A DNA stretch of 64,000 nt, taken from assembly GCA_045542595.1 (NCBI GenBank), contig JAZQLI010000004.1, forward strand, positions 1-64,000, read 5' to 3'. The translations under genes and the position numbers were made by a program. The stretch comes from Scatosoma sp045542595 (GTDB lineage: Bacteria > Bacillota > Clostridia > Christensenellales > Borkfalkiaceae). Numbering within the stretch: the stretch's first letter is position 1; each line of letters begins with the position of its first letter. Shown here in pieces: positions 1-7,207 of this stretch. Below the pieces are notes generated by a model. The model was not told where the DNA came from. It did no database searches and saw only the letters and a list, made by a program, of their open reading frames with translations.

Positions 1-355
1 TGCAGGCGGTCAAAACGTCAATAAGGTAGCGTCTGCGGTGCGTATTACGCACTTCCCGACGGGGATTGTGGTACAATGCCAAAACGAACGCTCCCAGCTT
101 CAAAACAAAGCAATGTGCTTTAACATGCTCCGTTCCAAGCTTTTGGAAAAGAAGATTGAACAACGCCAAGCGGAAGCCGCTGCAATGAAAGGCGACGTGA
201 AGAAAATTGAATGGGGCGCGCAAATCCGTTCGTACGTGTTCTGTCCGTATACGATGGCAAAAGACCATAGAACGGGCTATGAAAAGGGCGACGTACAAGC
301 GGTTATGGACGGCGACATTCACGGTTTTATTATCGATTATTTGAAAAAAGCGTAA
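1..355 (+). CDS. prfB: Peptide chain release factor 2, C-terminal part (cut by window edge)
   Basis: This is the C-terminal part of a class-I release factor, which recognises UGA/UAA stop codons and triggers peptide release on the ribosome. The open frame starts at base 2 and reads AGGQNVNKVASAVRITH; the catalytic GGQ that enters the peptidyl-transferase centre lies at bases 5-13. The following residues (FPTGIVVQCQNERSQLQNK) fit RF2 better than RF1. A GTG at 38 is internal and not a start. The RF2 programmed frameshift, if present, lies upstream of the window. A terminator follows at once. Confidence 0.93.
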   Translation, partial: AGGQNVNKVASAVRITHFPTGIVVQCQNERSQLQNKAMCFNMLRSKLLEKKIEQRQAEAAAMKGDVKKIEWGAQIRSYVFCPYTMAKDHRTGYEKGDVQAVMDGDIHGFIIDYLKKA

Positions 356-363
356 AAATAGGG

Positions 364-385
364 GAGCGGCACAAGCCGCTCTTTT
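364..385 (+). terminator. Intrinsic terminator after prfB
   Basis: GAGCGGC, loop ACAA, GCCGCTC, then TTTT. It separates prfB from tsaD. Confidence 0.8.
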
Positions 386-406
386 ATGAACAACGGATAG
401 AAAAAA

Positions 407-1474
407 ATGACAAATATAAAAAAGGAAAACCCCATTATTTTAGGCATAGAATCGTCCTGCGACGAAACCGCAGCGGCGGTTATTTGCGGTAGAAAAATTT
501 TATCCGACGAAATTGCTTCGTCGGCAACCGTACAAGCACTCTACGGCGGCGTTGTGCCTGAAATCGCTTCGCGCGCACATACCGACGCTATTGCGAAAGT
601 GGTGGAAAAAGCGGTGCAAAACGCAGGGATATCCTATCAAGATATCGACGCAGTTGCCGTTACGTACGGGGCAGGACTTTTGGGCGCGTTACTCGTAGGC
701 GTTTCGTTTGCCAAAGCGTTTGCATATGCGTTGGGGAAACCGCTTATTGCAGTCAATCATATTCGCGGTCATCTTGCCGCGGCGTATTTATCGGACGAAC
801 AGTTAAAGCCCCCGTTTATTACGTTGCTTGCAAGCGGTGGGCATACCGCTATTTTGCATACCAAAACGGAATCGGAATTTGAAATTTTAGGCGCGACGTT
901 AGACGATGCGGTAGGCGAAGCGTTTGACAAAGTGGCGCGCGTACTCGGTTTGCCCTATCCAGGCGGACCGCATATTGAAGCGGCGGCGAAAACGGGCGAA
1001 AAAACCGTACCAATGCCCAAAATGTTAAAGGGCGGCGGCGGATATAATTTTTCGTATAGCGGTTTGAAAACGGCGGTAATCAATTATTGTCATAATAAAG
1101 AGCAAAAAGGCGAACCAATTAACGTGGCGGACGTGGCGGCGTCCTTCCAAAGCGCGGCAATAGACGTGCTTGTGGAAAAAGCGGTAGACGCCGCGAAAGA
1201 GCGCGGTGTACAAACGGTAACGGCAGGCGGCGGCGTTGTGGCAAACGGGTATTTACGCGCGGCGTTGCAAAAGGCGTGCCAACAAAACGGACTGCAACTT
1301 GTTTTGCCTGAAAAAAGATATTGTACGGATAACGCGGCAATGATTGCCGCAGAAGGGCTAGTACAGTATCAATTAGGCAATTTTGCCGATAATTCGCTTA
1401 CGGCGAAGGCTTCCATTCCGCTGGCGGCAACGCTGGAAACGGTACAAAGCCGTGCAAAAAAGCAAAAGGAATAA
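407..1474 (+). CDS. tsaD: tRNA N6-adenosine threonylcarbamoyltransferase TsaD
   Basis: TsaD transfers the threonylcarbamoyl group from TC-AMP to A37 of ANN-decoding tRNAs, acting with TsaB/TsaE (known for the Kae1/TsaD family). The 355-aa product has the usual length. The N-terminal ASKHA phosphate loop GIESSCDET is present, the metal-binding HxxxH is H118/H122 (NHIRGHLAA), and SGGHT, PYPGGPH and NFSYSGLKTAV are intact. The gene making the TC-AMP donor, a Sua5-type synthase, is also in this window at 52634. The Shine-Dalgarno is weak. The next gene starts 3 bp after the stop, so the two are probably cotranscribed. Confidence 0.96.
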   Translation: MTNIKKENPIILGIESSCDETAAAVICGRKILSDEIASSATVQALYGGVVPEIASRAHTDAIAKVVEKAVQNAGISYQDIDAVAVTYGAGLLGALLVGVSFAKAFAYALGKPLIAVNHIRGHLAAAYLSDEQLKPPFITLLASGGHTAILHTKTESEFEILGATLDDAVGEAFDKVARVLGLPYPGGPHIEAAAKTGEKTVPMPKMLKGGGGYNFSYSGLKTAVINYCHNKEQKGEPINVADVAASFQSAAIDVLVEKAVDAAKERGVQTVTAGGGVVANGYLRAALQKACQQNGLQLVLPEKRYCTDNAAMIAAEGLVQYQLGNFADNSLTAKASIPLAATLETVQSRAKKQKE

Positions 1475-1477
1475 TAT

Positions 1478-2416
1478 ATGGAACACGCTATTGAATTTTT
1501 TTTGCACGCCGTAGAAGATACGTTGCCTATGCTGCCGTGGATTTTGCTTATGTATATCCTTGTGGAGCTTTTAGAAAGCAAAACGGATATGTCAGGGGCG
1601 CGCTTTAGCGGTAAATTAGGTCCGTTAGTCGGTTCGGCGACGGGGCTTATTCCGCAATGCGGATTTTCCGTTATGGCGGCGAAGCTGTTTGAAAAGAAAT
1701 ATATTACCATGGGCACGCTGCTCGCTATCTTTTTCTCCACTAGCGACGAAGCGTTTATTTTGTTGTTATCGTCGGGCGAAGGTGCGATATGGGTACTGCC
1801 TACCTTGGCGGTAAAAGTAATTATAGGCGTTGCGGTAGGGTATGGAGTAGACGGATTGTTGACGGCGTTAGGGCGTAGGCAGGTATGCGTTGAAATGCCC
1901 GAAGAGCGCGACGGCGTCCCTACCACCACGCACGAGATTTTTATGGCGCAGTTTTTAAAAGAACGAGAAGTAGACGTGGTTTGTTCTTGCGGAAGAATGC
2001 ACGACAACGGCGCGCCTTGGAAAAAATATATCCTTTCGCCTATCTTGCGTACACTGCAAGTGGCGTTGTTTATATTCCTTGTTAATTTCGTATTGACGGC
2101 AATCATTCACTCGGTAGGGGAAGACTCGTTTGCGGCGTTTATGCAAAGCAGTAAGTTTTTTCAACCGTTTATCACCTGCGCGGTAGGGCTAATTCCTAAT
2201 TGTGCGTCTAGCGTAGTCATTACCGAAACGTTTTTAAGCGGCGGTATTGCATTCGGCTCGTTCGTGGCAGGACTTTGCGCCAACGCCGGTATGGGGTTTG
2301 TAGTACTCTTGAAAAACGTGCGGCAATACAAGCGTAATTTTTGCCTGTTAGCAATTTCCTATTTCGTTTCGGTGGCAGTGGGGCTTTTGTTGAACGCATT
2401 GCCGATAGTCGGGTAA
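1478..2416 (+). CDS. Putative 10-TM metal permease (ArsP_2-like, PF11449)
   Basis: The 312-aa hydrophobic protein has two homologous halves, each with a conserved polar loop: GLIPQCGFSVMAAK near residue 58 and GLIPNCASSVVITE near residue 237. This two-repeat GLIPxC pattern is that of the family annotated as putative manganese transporter or 10TM heavy-metal exporter. A cytoplasmic linker with VVCSCGRMHDNG could bind metal. The start follows AAAGGA at the end of tsaD. No Mn riboswitch is possible in the 3-bp gap. One copy of the dispersed repeat lies inside the gene, encoding RQVCVE in the linker. The substrate is inferred only. Confidence 0.75.
   Translation: MEHAIEFFLHAVEDTLPMLPWILLMYILVELLESKTDMSGARFSGKLGPLVGSATGLIPQCGFSVMAAKLFEKKYITMGTLLAIFFSTSDEAFILLLSSGEGAIWVLPTLAVKVIIGVAVGYGVDGLLTALGRRQVCVEMPEERDGVPTTTHEIFMAQFLKEREVDVVCSCGRMHDNGAPWKKYILSPILRTLQVALFIFLVNFVLTAIIHSVGEDSFAAFMQSSKFFQPFITCAVGLIPNCASSVVITETFLSGGIAFGSFVAGLCANAGMGFVVLLKNVRQYKRNFCLLAISYFVSVAVGLLLNALPIVG
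1877..1894 (+). repeat. Dispersed repeat copy 1 (in coding sequence)
   Basis: AGGCAGGTATGCGTTGAA; exact match to the 17-bp core. It is read in frame as RQVCVE in the cytoplasmic linker of the permease. Confidence 0.85.
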
Positions 2417-2430
2417 AAAATAAAAAAGTT

Positions 2431-2457
2431 GTTTAAGCAACGTTTAAAACGTGGTAT
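2431..2457 (+). promoter_or_regulatory. Candidate SigB/SigF-type promoter
   Basis: GTTTAA at 2431-2436 and TGGTAT at 2452-2457 with a 15-bp spacer, close to the GTTTAA/GGGTAT consensus of SigB/SigF/SigG-family factors. It lies 47 bp upstream of an operon encoding such a sigma factor, which suggests autoregulation. No good SigA promoter with 16-18 bp spacing is seen here. Confidence 0.55.
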
Positions 2458-2503
2458 AAATATATAAAGATATATAGAGAACCTTTTTAGGAGATACAAA
2501 AAA

Positions 2504-2812
2504 ATGGAAGAAGTAAAAATTACGGGCGTAAAAGACGGCGCGCTAGAAATTGCATTGTCGGGGGATATCGATTTGGGGAATGCCGACGCATTTTTTGCGG
2601 CGGTAATGGACGGTTATAAAACGTCGCCTGCCGATATTCGTTTTGTTTGCGATAATTTGAATTTCATTGACAGTACCACTTTGGGTACGTTTGTGAAAAT
2701 TTTAAAGCAAGTAAAGACGGACGGCTATACCTTGCATTTACAGGGGTTACAGCCTAAAATTAAGAAATTGTTCGTTATTTGTTCACTCGATAGCATTATG
2801 GATATCGCGTAA
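2504..2812 (+). CDS. STAS-domain anti-sigma factor antagonist (RsbV/SpoIIAA-like)
   Basis: The 102-aa protein is a single STAS domain: ALEIALSGDIDLGNAD at the N-terminus, then FIDSTTLGTFVKILKQV around the regulatory site. Ser57 sits where RsbV and SpoIIAA are phosphorylated; the usual DSxGL reads DSTTL here. In known systems the unphosphorylated form binds the anti-sigma kinase and frees the sigma factor. The start follows AGGAG. It is first in a four-gene operon with two ATPase-like proteins and a sigma factor, in the same order as spoIIAA-spoIIAB-sigF for the first three genes. Confidence 0.85.
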   Translation: MEEVKITGVKDGALEIALSGDIDLGNADAFFAAVMDGYKTSPADIRFVCDNLNFIDSTTLGTFVKILKQVKTDGYTLHLQGLQPKIKKLFVICSLDSIMDIA

Positions 2813-2826
2813 AAGGGGAAAGAATT

Positions 2827-3183
2827 ATGGATAAATTTACAGTGCAGTTACCCCTTACGGGCGAATATCTCACTACCGTGCGCTTGACGACGGGCGGACT
2901 TTGCTCGCTTGTCGGTTTTGACGTGGATAGCGCGGAAGATTTTAAAGTATGCGTTACCGAAAGCTTACTCATTTTAAAACGGAACGGTTACCAAACGGCG
3001 AAAATCGTATTTACCGTAAGTCAAGCACTTTCCTGCGAGCTTACAGGCGAAACGCGTGGAGAAATAACGGACGATACGTTAGAAGACGAGATATCCTATG
3101 CGCTTTTGTCTGCGCTTTTAGGTAAAGTGGATTTTGAAAAAGACGAAAAAGGCAACGTGCAAAAAATAACGTTTGAAGGCTAA
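2827..3183 (+). CDS. Degenerate anti-sigma kinase-like protein (RsbW/SpoIIAB-related)
   Basis: The 118-aa protein starts like an RsbW/SpoIIAB ATPase (LPLTGEYLTTVRLTTGG, then the SxxDFKVCVTES helix), but the N-box Asn and following His are missing (ESLLILKRNG). No DxGxG or GxGL ATP-lid motif is visible. It is shorter than the 140-160 aa usual for the family. The position between the STAS gene and the sigma gene is that of spoIIAB/rsbW. I infer an anti-sigma or scaffolding protein without kinase activity; sigma binding is not shown. SD AAGGGG. Confidence 0.6.
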   Translation: MDKFTVQLPLTGEYLTTVRLTTGGLCSLVGFDVDSAEDFKVCVTESLLILKRNGYQTAKIVFTVSQALSCELTGETRGEITDDTLEDEISYALLSALLGKVDFEKDEKGNVQKITFEG

Positions 3184-3188
3184 AGGGA

Positions 3189-3926
3189 ATGACGGACGAG
3201 AGAGTGGAAGCGCTTTTTGCGCGCTACAAAGAGACGGGCGACGTTGCTATTCGCAATAAAATCGCCGAGAAATATCTCTACATAGCGGACATTCTCGCCA
3301 AAAAATTTGTAGGGCGAGGCGTAGAGTACGACGACTTAAAACAAGTGGCGTCGTACGCGCTTTTGCGTGGCATCGACCGTTTCGAACCCAATATGGGTAT
3401 GCAGTTTACCACTTTTATTACCCCCACTATTACGGGGGAAATTAAAAATTATTTCCGTGATAAGTCGCGTATGGTAAAGCTTCCCCGTCGGTTAGGGGAA
3501 ATCAGCGCGGCGGCGAAAAAATTCTCCGCGGAAGAAGAAGCCCGTACGGGTGAAAAACCTACGGTGAAACGCATTGCCGAAGGGTTAAAGCTTACGGAAG
3601 AAGAAGTGGTAAAGGCTTTGGAAATCGGCGGCACGTTGTCCTTGGATAGTATGGCGGCAAGCGTGGAAGACGGCGAAGAACGCTCGTTATATGCGTTATT
3701 GCCTGATGATGAAGATAGGTACGAGAGTTTTGAAATAAAAGAAACGCTACGCGCGGCAATGAAAGGTTTTTCGGATATTGAAAAAGCACTTATCAAATAC
3801 CGTTATGAAGACGAACTTTCTCAAAGCGAAACGGCGCGGCGGTTGGGTGTTTCGCAAATGTTTGTGTCGCGTATGGAACGCAAGCTTTTGTTGAAATTAA
3901 AAGAGAATTTAAAGGACAGTATATAA
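3189..3926 (+). CDS. RNA polymerase sigma factor, SigB/SigF/SigG subfamily
   Basis: The 245-aa protein has sigma-70 regions 2, 3 and 4. Region 2 reads YDDLKQVASYALLRGIDRF then FTTFITPTITGEIKNYFRD, the signature of the SigB/SigF/SigG group. KLPRR opens region 3, and region 4 holds the recognition helix (LSQSETARRLGVSQMFVSRMER). It directs RNA polymerase to alternative promoters and should be held inactive by an RsbW/SpoIIAB-like partner. SigF and SigB cannot be told apart by eye. The spacing between the purine-rich SD and ATG is unusually short. A candidate cognate promoter precedes the operon. Confidence 0.92.
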   Translation: MTDERVEALFARYKETGDVAIRNKIAEKYLYIADILAKKFVGRGVEYDDLKQVASYALLRGIDRFEPNMGMQFTTFITPTITGEIKNYFRDKSRMVKLPRRLGEISAAAKKFSAEEEARTGEKPTVKRIAEGLKLTEEEVVKALEIGGTLSLDSMAASVEDGEERSLYALLPDDEDRYESFEIKETLRAAMKGFSDIEKALIKYRYEDELSQSETARRLGVSQMFVSRMERKLLLKLKENLKDSI

Positions 3927-3958
3927 ACGTGTAACGATAAAGACAAGGGGGAAACGGT

Positions 3959-4315
3959 ATGCTTTTGGAAATTAACGATTACGAAAGTTTACACGCCGAA
4001 ATGAAACGGCTGTGTTGTTTTCTCGCGGAAAATCACGCTTCGGAAACTGCAGTGTTTAACGGTAGACTGGCGGTAACCGAACTGGTGGGAAACGTATTAA
4101 AGCACGCAAAAGCCACCGCTACTGTTAAGGTAGAAACGGAAGATGCTTGCATTGCTGTATACGTATATTCGTCCAAGCCGTTTATTCCGCCCTTGAAAAG
4201 CCGTTGCTCTAACGTCGACAGTGAACACGGTAGGGGATTGTATTTGGTGGATAGTGTATGTCAATCGCGCAGTGTTACCCCCGACGGTGCTATTAAAATT
4301 ATATTAAAAAAATAA
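3959..4315 (+). CDS. HATPase_c_2 anti-sigma-like ATP-binding protein
   Basis: The 118-aa protein is a GHKL ATPase domain of the RsbW type. The N-box is intact (TELVGNVLKHA, with E41, N45 and H49) and so is the G2 lid (EHGRGLYLVD, near residue 89). The G1 box is unusual: the expected DxGxG region reads VYSSKPFIPP and lacks the Asp that contacts adenine. It may therefore bind ATP weakly or not act as a Ser kinase. Lying fourth in the operon, it could be the true anti-sigma partner in place of the degenerate second gene. SD AAGGGGG. Confidence 0.75.
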   Translation: MLLEINDYESLHAEMKRLCCFLAENHASETAVFNGRLAVTELVGNVLKHAKATATVKVETEDACIAVYVYSSKPFIPPLKSRCSNVDSEHGRGLYLVDSVCQSRSVTPDGAIKIILKK

Positions 4316-4351
4316 ACCCGATTACGCGATAAACGTGTATTCGGGTTTTTC
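4315..4351 (+). terminator. Terminator of the sigma operon
   Basis: AACCCGA pairs with TCGGGTT around an inner TACGCG/CGTGTA stem, followed by TTTT. Confidence 0.7.
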
Positions 4352-4358
4352 TATACAA

Positions 4359-4402
4359 AAAACCGCCTTGGCTTTGTGCAAGCCAAGGCGGTTACCTTTT
4401 TC
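4359..4402. terminator. Bidirectional terminator
   Basis: AACCGCCTTGGCTT pairs with AAGCCAAGGCGGTT around a short loop, with A and T tracts on either side. It lies between the convergent sigma operon and the minus-strand membrane-protein gene. Confidence 0.8.
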
Positions 4403-4411
4403 AAAAAATCG

Positions 4412-5878
4412 TTACATTCTAACGGCAAATTGATACATCTTCGTAAGCAATCCGTCAGGAATTCTATCGCGGTATTGACCAAGATAGATAAACAGTTTGC
4501 GGAAGAACGCTTTATTGTCGCCGCCTACTACATAGTCGGGCAATTCAGGCATAACACCCTTGTATTTCAAAATAAACAATTCGGTAAACTGATTTCTTTC
4601 TTCATTCGTCAAGATAGCGATGAACGGGTCAAAACTCTTGCAGTTGTAGAAATCGTAACCGGCGGTTTGCACTTCGGGAGGGGGCGCAACGTAGGTGGGG
4701 TTCACTTCTTCAGCAATTTCCACGCCTTCTACAGGTCCGCCTTCATAAGGCAACGCTTCCGCATATTCTTCGCGGATATATTCTTCAGCGGGGGCAGCCG
4801 TAACGACAGGTGCTACCACTTCGGCTTTTTCTTTTAATTTTTTCGCTTTCTTAGCAGGCTTAGCTGCCTTTTCTTTCTTTTCTTTTGCGCACTTCTTGCA
4901 GCCTTTCTTCAAGAACCAACCGATTACGTTCAATAAAGCCGCTGCCGCAGCAACGATAGCCACGATAAGCATCGTTTGTTCTACGCTACCAACGAAAGCC
5001 GCGTAAACGACAACCGCCGCAACCAAAAGCACTACGATATAACGGATTAAATCTCCAGCGTTCTTCTTGCGAGCCGCCAAGCGGAGTAAAGCAAGAGCCG
5101 CGCCAAGCACAGCTACAAGGTATACAACCAACGTAACCGTTGCCGCCATACTGCCCAAACCAAAGTTTGTGCAAAGGGTTTCCAGTGCTTTTTCGTTTGC
5201 CGATGCAAAGAACGCGATAGCGCTAACTGCTACAAACGCAAGCACCGTTTGTAATAAGTTGCACCAAGCTTTTTTGCCTACTTTAGCAAATGCCAAAACA
5301 AGGTAAGCTACAAAGCCGACTACCGTAACGATTACGGGGAATAAGTTTGCGGTGAGCGAATCTGTTAAATTGCCGTTTACTTGATAAGCAAACAGGAAAT
5401 TGCATACGCTAAGCGCAGACATACCGAACGTTAAGAAGAATACGGTTGCGCGCAAACGGCAGGGTGCGTTCTTTTTAGAGAAAGCAGCCACGATACCGCA
5501 AACGACGGCAAGCACCAAACACAAAGCCGTTACGTATACGGAAATGCCAGCAAGCTGTCCAAGTGCGGTTGCCGTGGAAGCAACGGTAGGGATAACGCCG
5601 AAAATTTTGTTCGAACCGAGAACGGTAGCAAGAACGGCGTTGTAAACCATACCCGTAGCAAGGCCGCCGTCTTGAGCGACGGTGCAGGTAAGGAACGCAC
5701 AAGCAATAGCTACCAAAGCGAAGATAACGGCGAACAAACGCGCTGCCCCGTTTTTCTTTTGGGGTTGAGGTTGTTCTTCTACCACAGGCGCTTCCGCTTC
5801 AACGGGCGCTTCGGGAAGAATTTCGGGTTCGACGGTAGGATATGTAGCGTCATACTCGAAAACGGTGTTGTTATTCAT
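4412..5878 (-). CDS. Multi-pass membrane protein of unknown function
   Basis: The 488-aa product starts at MNNNTVFEYD after AGGAG. A Pro/Glu-rich cytoplasmic N-terminus (residues 1-45) is followed by about nine hydrophobic segments to residue ~330, a Lys-rich stretch (KKGCKKCAKEKKEKAAKPAKK), an acidic linker, and a C-terminal soluble module. That module (FDPFIAILTNEERNQFTELF, then a Gly-Asp turn and FRKLFIYLGQYRDRIPDGLL) looks conserved and compact. I do not recognise the family. A perfect TTGACA/TATAAT promoter drives it as a single gene. A longer start at 6013 would lie upstream of that promoter, so I rejected it. Confidence 0.75.
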   Translation of the reverse strand: MNNNTVFEYDATYPTVEPEILPEAPVEAEAPVVEEQPQPQKKNGAARLFAVIFALVAIACAFLTCTVAQDGGLATGMVYNAVLATVLGSNKIFGVIPTVASTATALGQLAGISVYVTALCLVLAVVCGIVAAFSKKNAPCRLRATVFFLTFGMSALSVCNFLFAYQVNGNLTDSLTANLFPVIVTVVGFVAYLVLAFAKVGKKAWCNLLQTVLAFVAVSAIAFFASANEKALETLCTNFGLGSMAATVTLVVYLVAVLGAALALLRLAARKKNAGDLIRYIVVLLVAAVVVYAAFVGSVEQTMLIVAIVAAAAALLNVIGWFLKKGCKKCAKEKKEKAAKPAKKAKKLKEKAEVVAPVVTAAPAEEYIREEYAEALPYEGGPVEGVEIAEEVNPTYVAPPPEVQTAGYDFYNCKSFDPFIAILTNEERNQFTELFILKYKGVMPELPDYVVGGDNKAFFRKLFIYLGQYRDRIPDGLLTKMYQFAVRM

Positions 5879-5962
5879 AACAAATCTCCTGAAAAAGTTT
5901 TTAGTTCTCTTTGGTTTTCCTTTCCGAAAAAGAGAAAAGAATAAAATAATTGAGTTTATTGT

Positions 5963-5991
5963 ATTATAACACTTTTCAAGAAAGTTGTCAA
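5963..5991 (-). promoter_or_regulatory. SigA promoter of the minus-strand membrane protein
   Basis: Minus strand TTGACA (5991-5986), 17 bp, TATAAT (5968-5963): a full consensus. Confidence 0.9.
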
Positions 5992-6094
5992 TACATAAAA
6001 GAATTATTTTCAAGGTTTTTTGGAAAAACTTTGGCGTTTTTTAGTGGGTTTTTGATATTTTTTTAAACGTAGTGTATCACGGCGTTAAAAACTC

Positions 6095-6123
6095 TTGAAT
6101 TTTTTTTGATTTTGGGGTATAAT
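6095..6123 (+). promoter_or_regulatory. SigA promoter
   Basis: TTGAAT at 6095-6100, 17 bp, TATAAT at 6118-6123. It excludes a translation start at 6106. Confidence 0.88.
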
Positions 6124-6180
6124 AGAAATAGACTTGTTAAAAAAGCAAGCGTGAACAAGGGAAAAAGGTGGCGTCAAGAG

Positions 6181-7197
6181 ATGACCGAATTACAAAAAAA
6201 CACCAAAGAAATTGCACAAAAATTAGGGATTGTATTTTCTTATTATCCCGAAAACACCAAGCCGACGGATATGCCCGTTTGCGAGAAACCGTTTGAAGAA
6301 GTAACCGACGACGGCAGTTATACGTTTTTCCGCTTTACCTTTAAGGGAGTGGGCTATATCGGCGCTATTGAAGGCGCAACGCAAACGGAGCGCAATTACG
6401 CCGCTTTGTTGCCTGCGTATATTGAAAGCTTTAACGAACGCGAAGCCGACCTTTCCAAAACGGAGTTTTTAAAAAAGATTTTACTTGGCGAATGTTCGTC
6501 TATGGGAATATATAAATACGCCACCAAATTTTCCGTGCGCGGCTCGGCGTGCTTTGCGCTTGTTTTACGCGTGCCGAAAATGATGAATGAAACGCTTGCC
6601 GTTATCGAACAGTACGGCGGCAACAGCTTGGATACCGCCGTGCAAATGGGCGACGATACCTGCGTTTTGGTGAAATTTTTAGATAAGACGGATAACGAAT
6701 ATCAATCTTCTGTCGATTATGCCGAATTTTTAGCGCAATCGTTACAAGAAGAGTTGGGCTTAAAAGTAGAAGTGGGCGTAGGCCCTACCGTACGAGAGTT
6801 GCGCGATATCGCACTCTCGTATGCGCGTGCGGAAAATGCACTCCGCTACGCCGACGTATTCGGTATGAACGAACGGGTACATTCGTACCGTAAATTTATA
6901 CTCGTGAAATTGTTGGAAGATATTCCCGAAGCCAAGCTTAACGAATATTTATCCGATTTGACGGACGAAACGTTCCGTGAAGTATTTGAAGACGAAGAAA
7001 TGCTTTCCACCGCTGAAGAATTTCTGCGTTGCAGTTTAAACGTCAGTGAAACGTCGCGCAATTTATATATGCATCGCAACACGCTTTTATACCGTTTGGA
7101 TAAATTAGAAAGGGCGACGGGCTTGAATATTCGTTCGTTCTCCGACGCCGTTTCTTTCCGCGTACTTACCGTTATTTATCATTTGCTTGGGAAGTGA
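6181..7197 (+). CDS. PucR/CdaR-type transcriptional regulator
   Basis: The 338-aa product ends in a PucR-type helix-turn-helix (HTH_30): FLRCSLNVSETSRNLYMHRN then TLLYRLDKLE, near residues 277-310. The middle region (FALVLRV to ALRYADVFG) resembles the GGDEF-like CdaR domain. Such proteins usually sense small metabolites and activate nearby catabolic genes. Start 6181 follows AAGGTGG and lies about 50 bp downstream of the promoter start site; the longer frame from 6106 overlaps the -10 box. The protease gene follows 10 bp after the stop and is probably cotranscribed. The ligand is unknown. Confidence 0.82.
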   Translation: MTELQKNTKEIAQKLGIVFSYYPENTKPTDMPVCEKPFEEVTDDGSYTFFRFTFKGVGYIGAIEGATQTERNYAALLPAYIESFNEREADLSKTEFLKKILLGECSSMGIYKYATKFSVRGSACFALVLRVPKMMNETLAVIEQYGGNSLDTAVQMGDDTCVLVKFLDKTDNEYQSSVDYAEFLAQSLQEELGLKVEVGVGPTVRELRDIALSYARAENALRYADVFGMNERVHSYRKFILVKLLEDIPEAKLNEYLSDLTDETFREVFEDEEMLSTAEEFLRCSLNVSETSRNLYMHRNTLLYRLDKLERATGLNIRSFSDAVSFRVLTVIYHLLGK

Positions 7198-7207
7198 AGG
7201 AGAACGT

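Noticed and set aside
1474..1478. Mn (yybP-ykoY) riboswitch upstream of the putative metal permease
   Set aside because: There are only 3 bp between tsaD and the permease, and no such motif further upstream.
6013..6106. Longer N-termini for the minus-strand membrane protein (6013) and the PucR-type regulator (6106)
   Set aside because: Each extension runs through a near-perfect promoter of the same gene; internal ATGs with good SDs fit.
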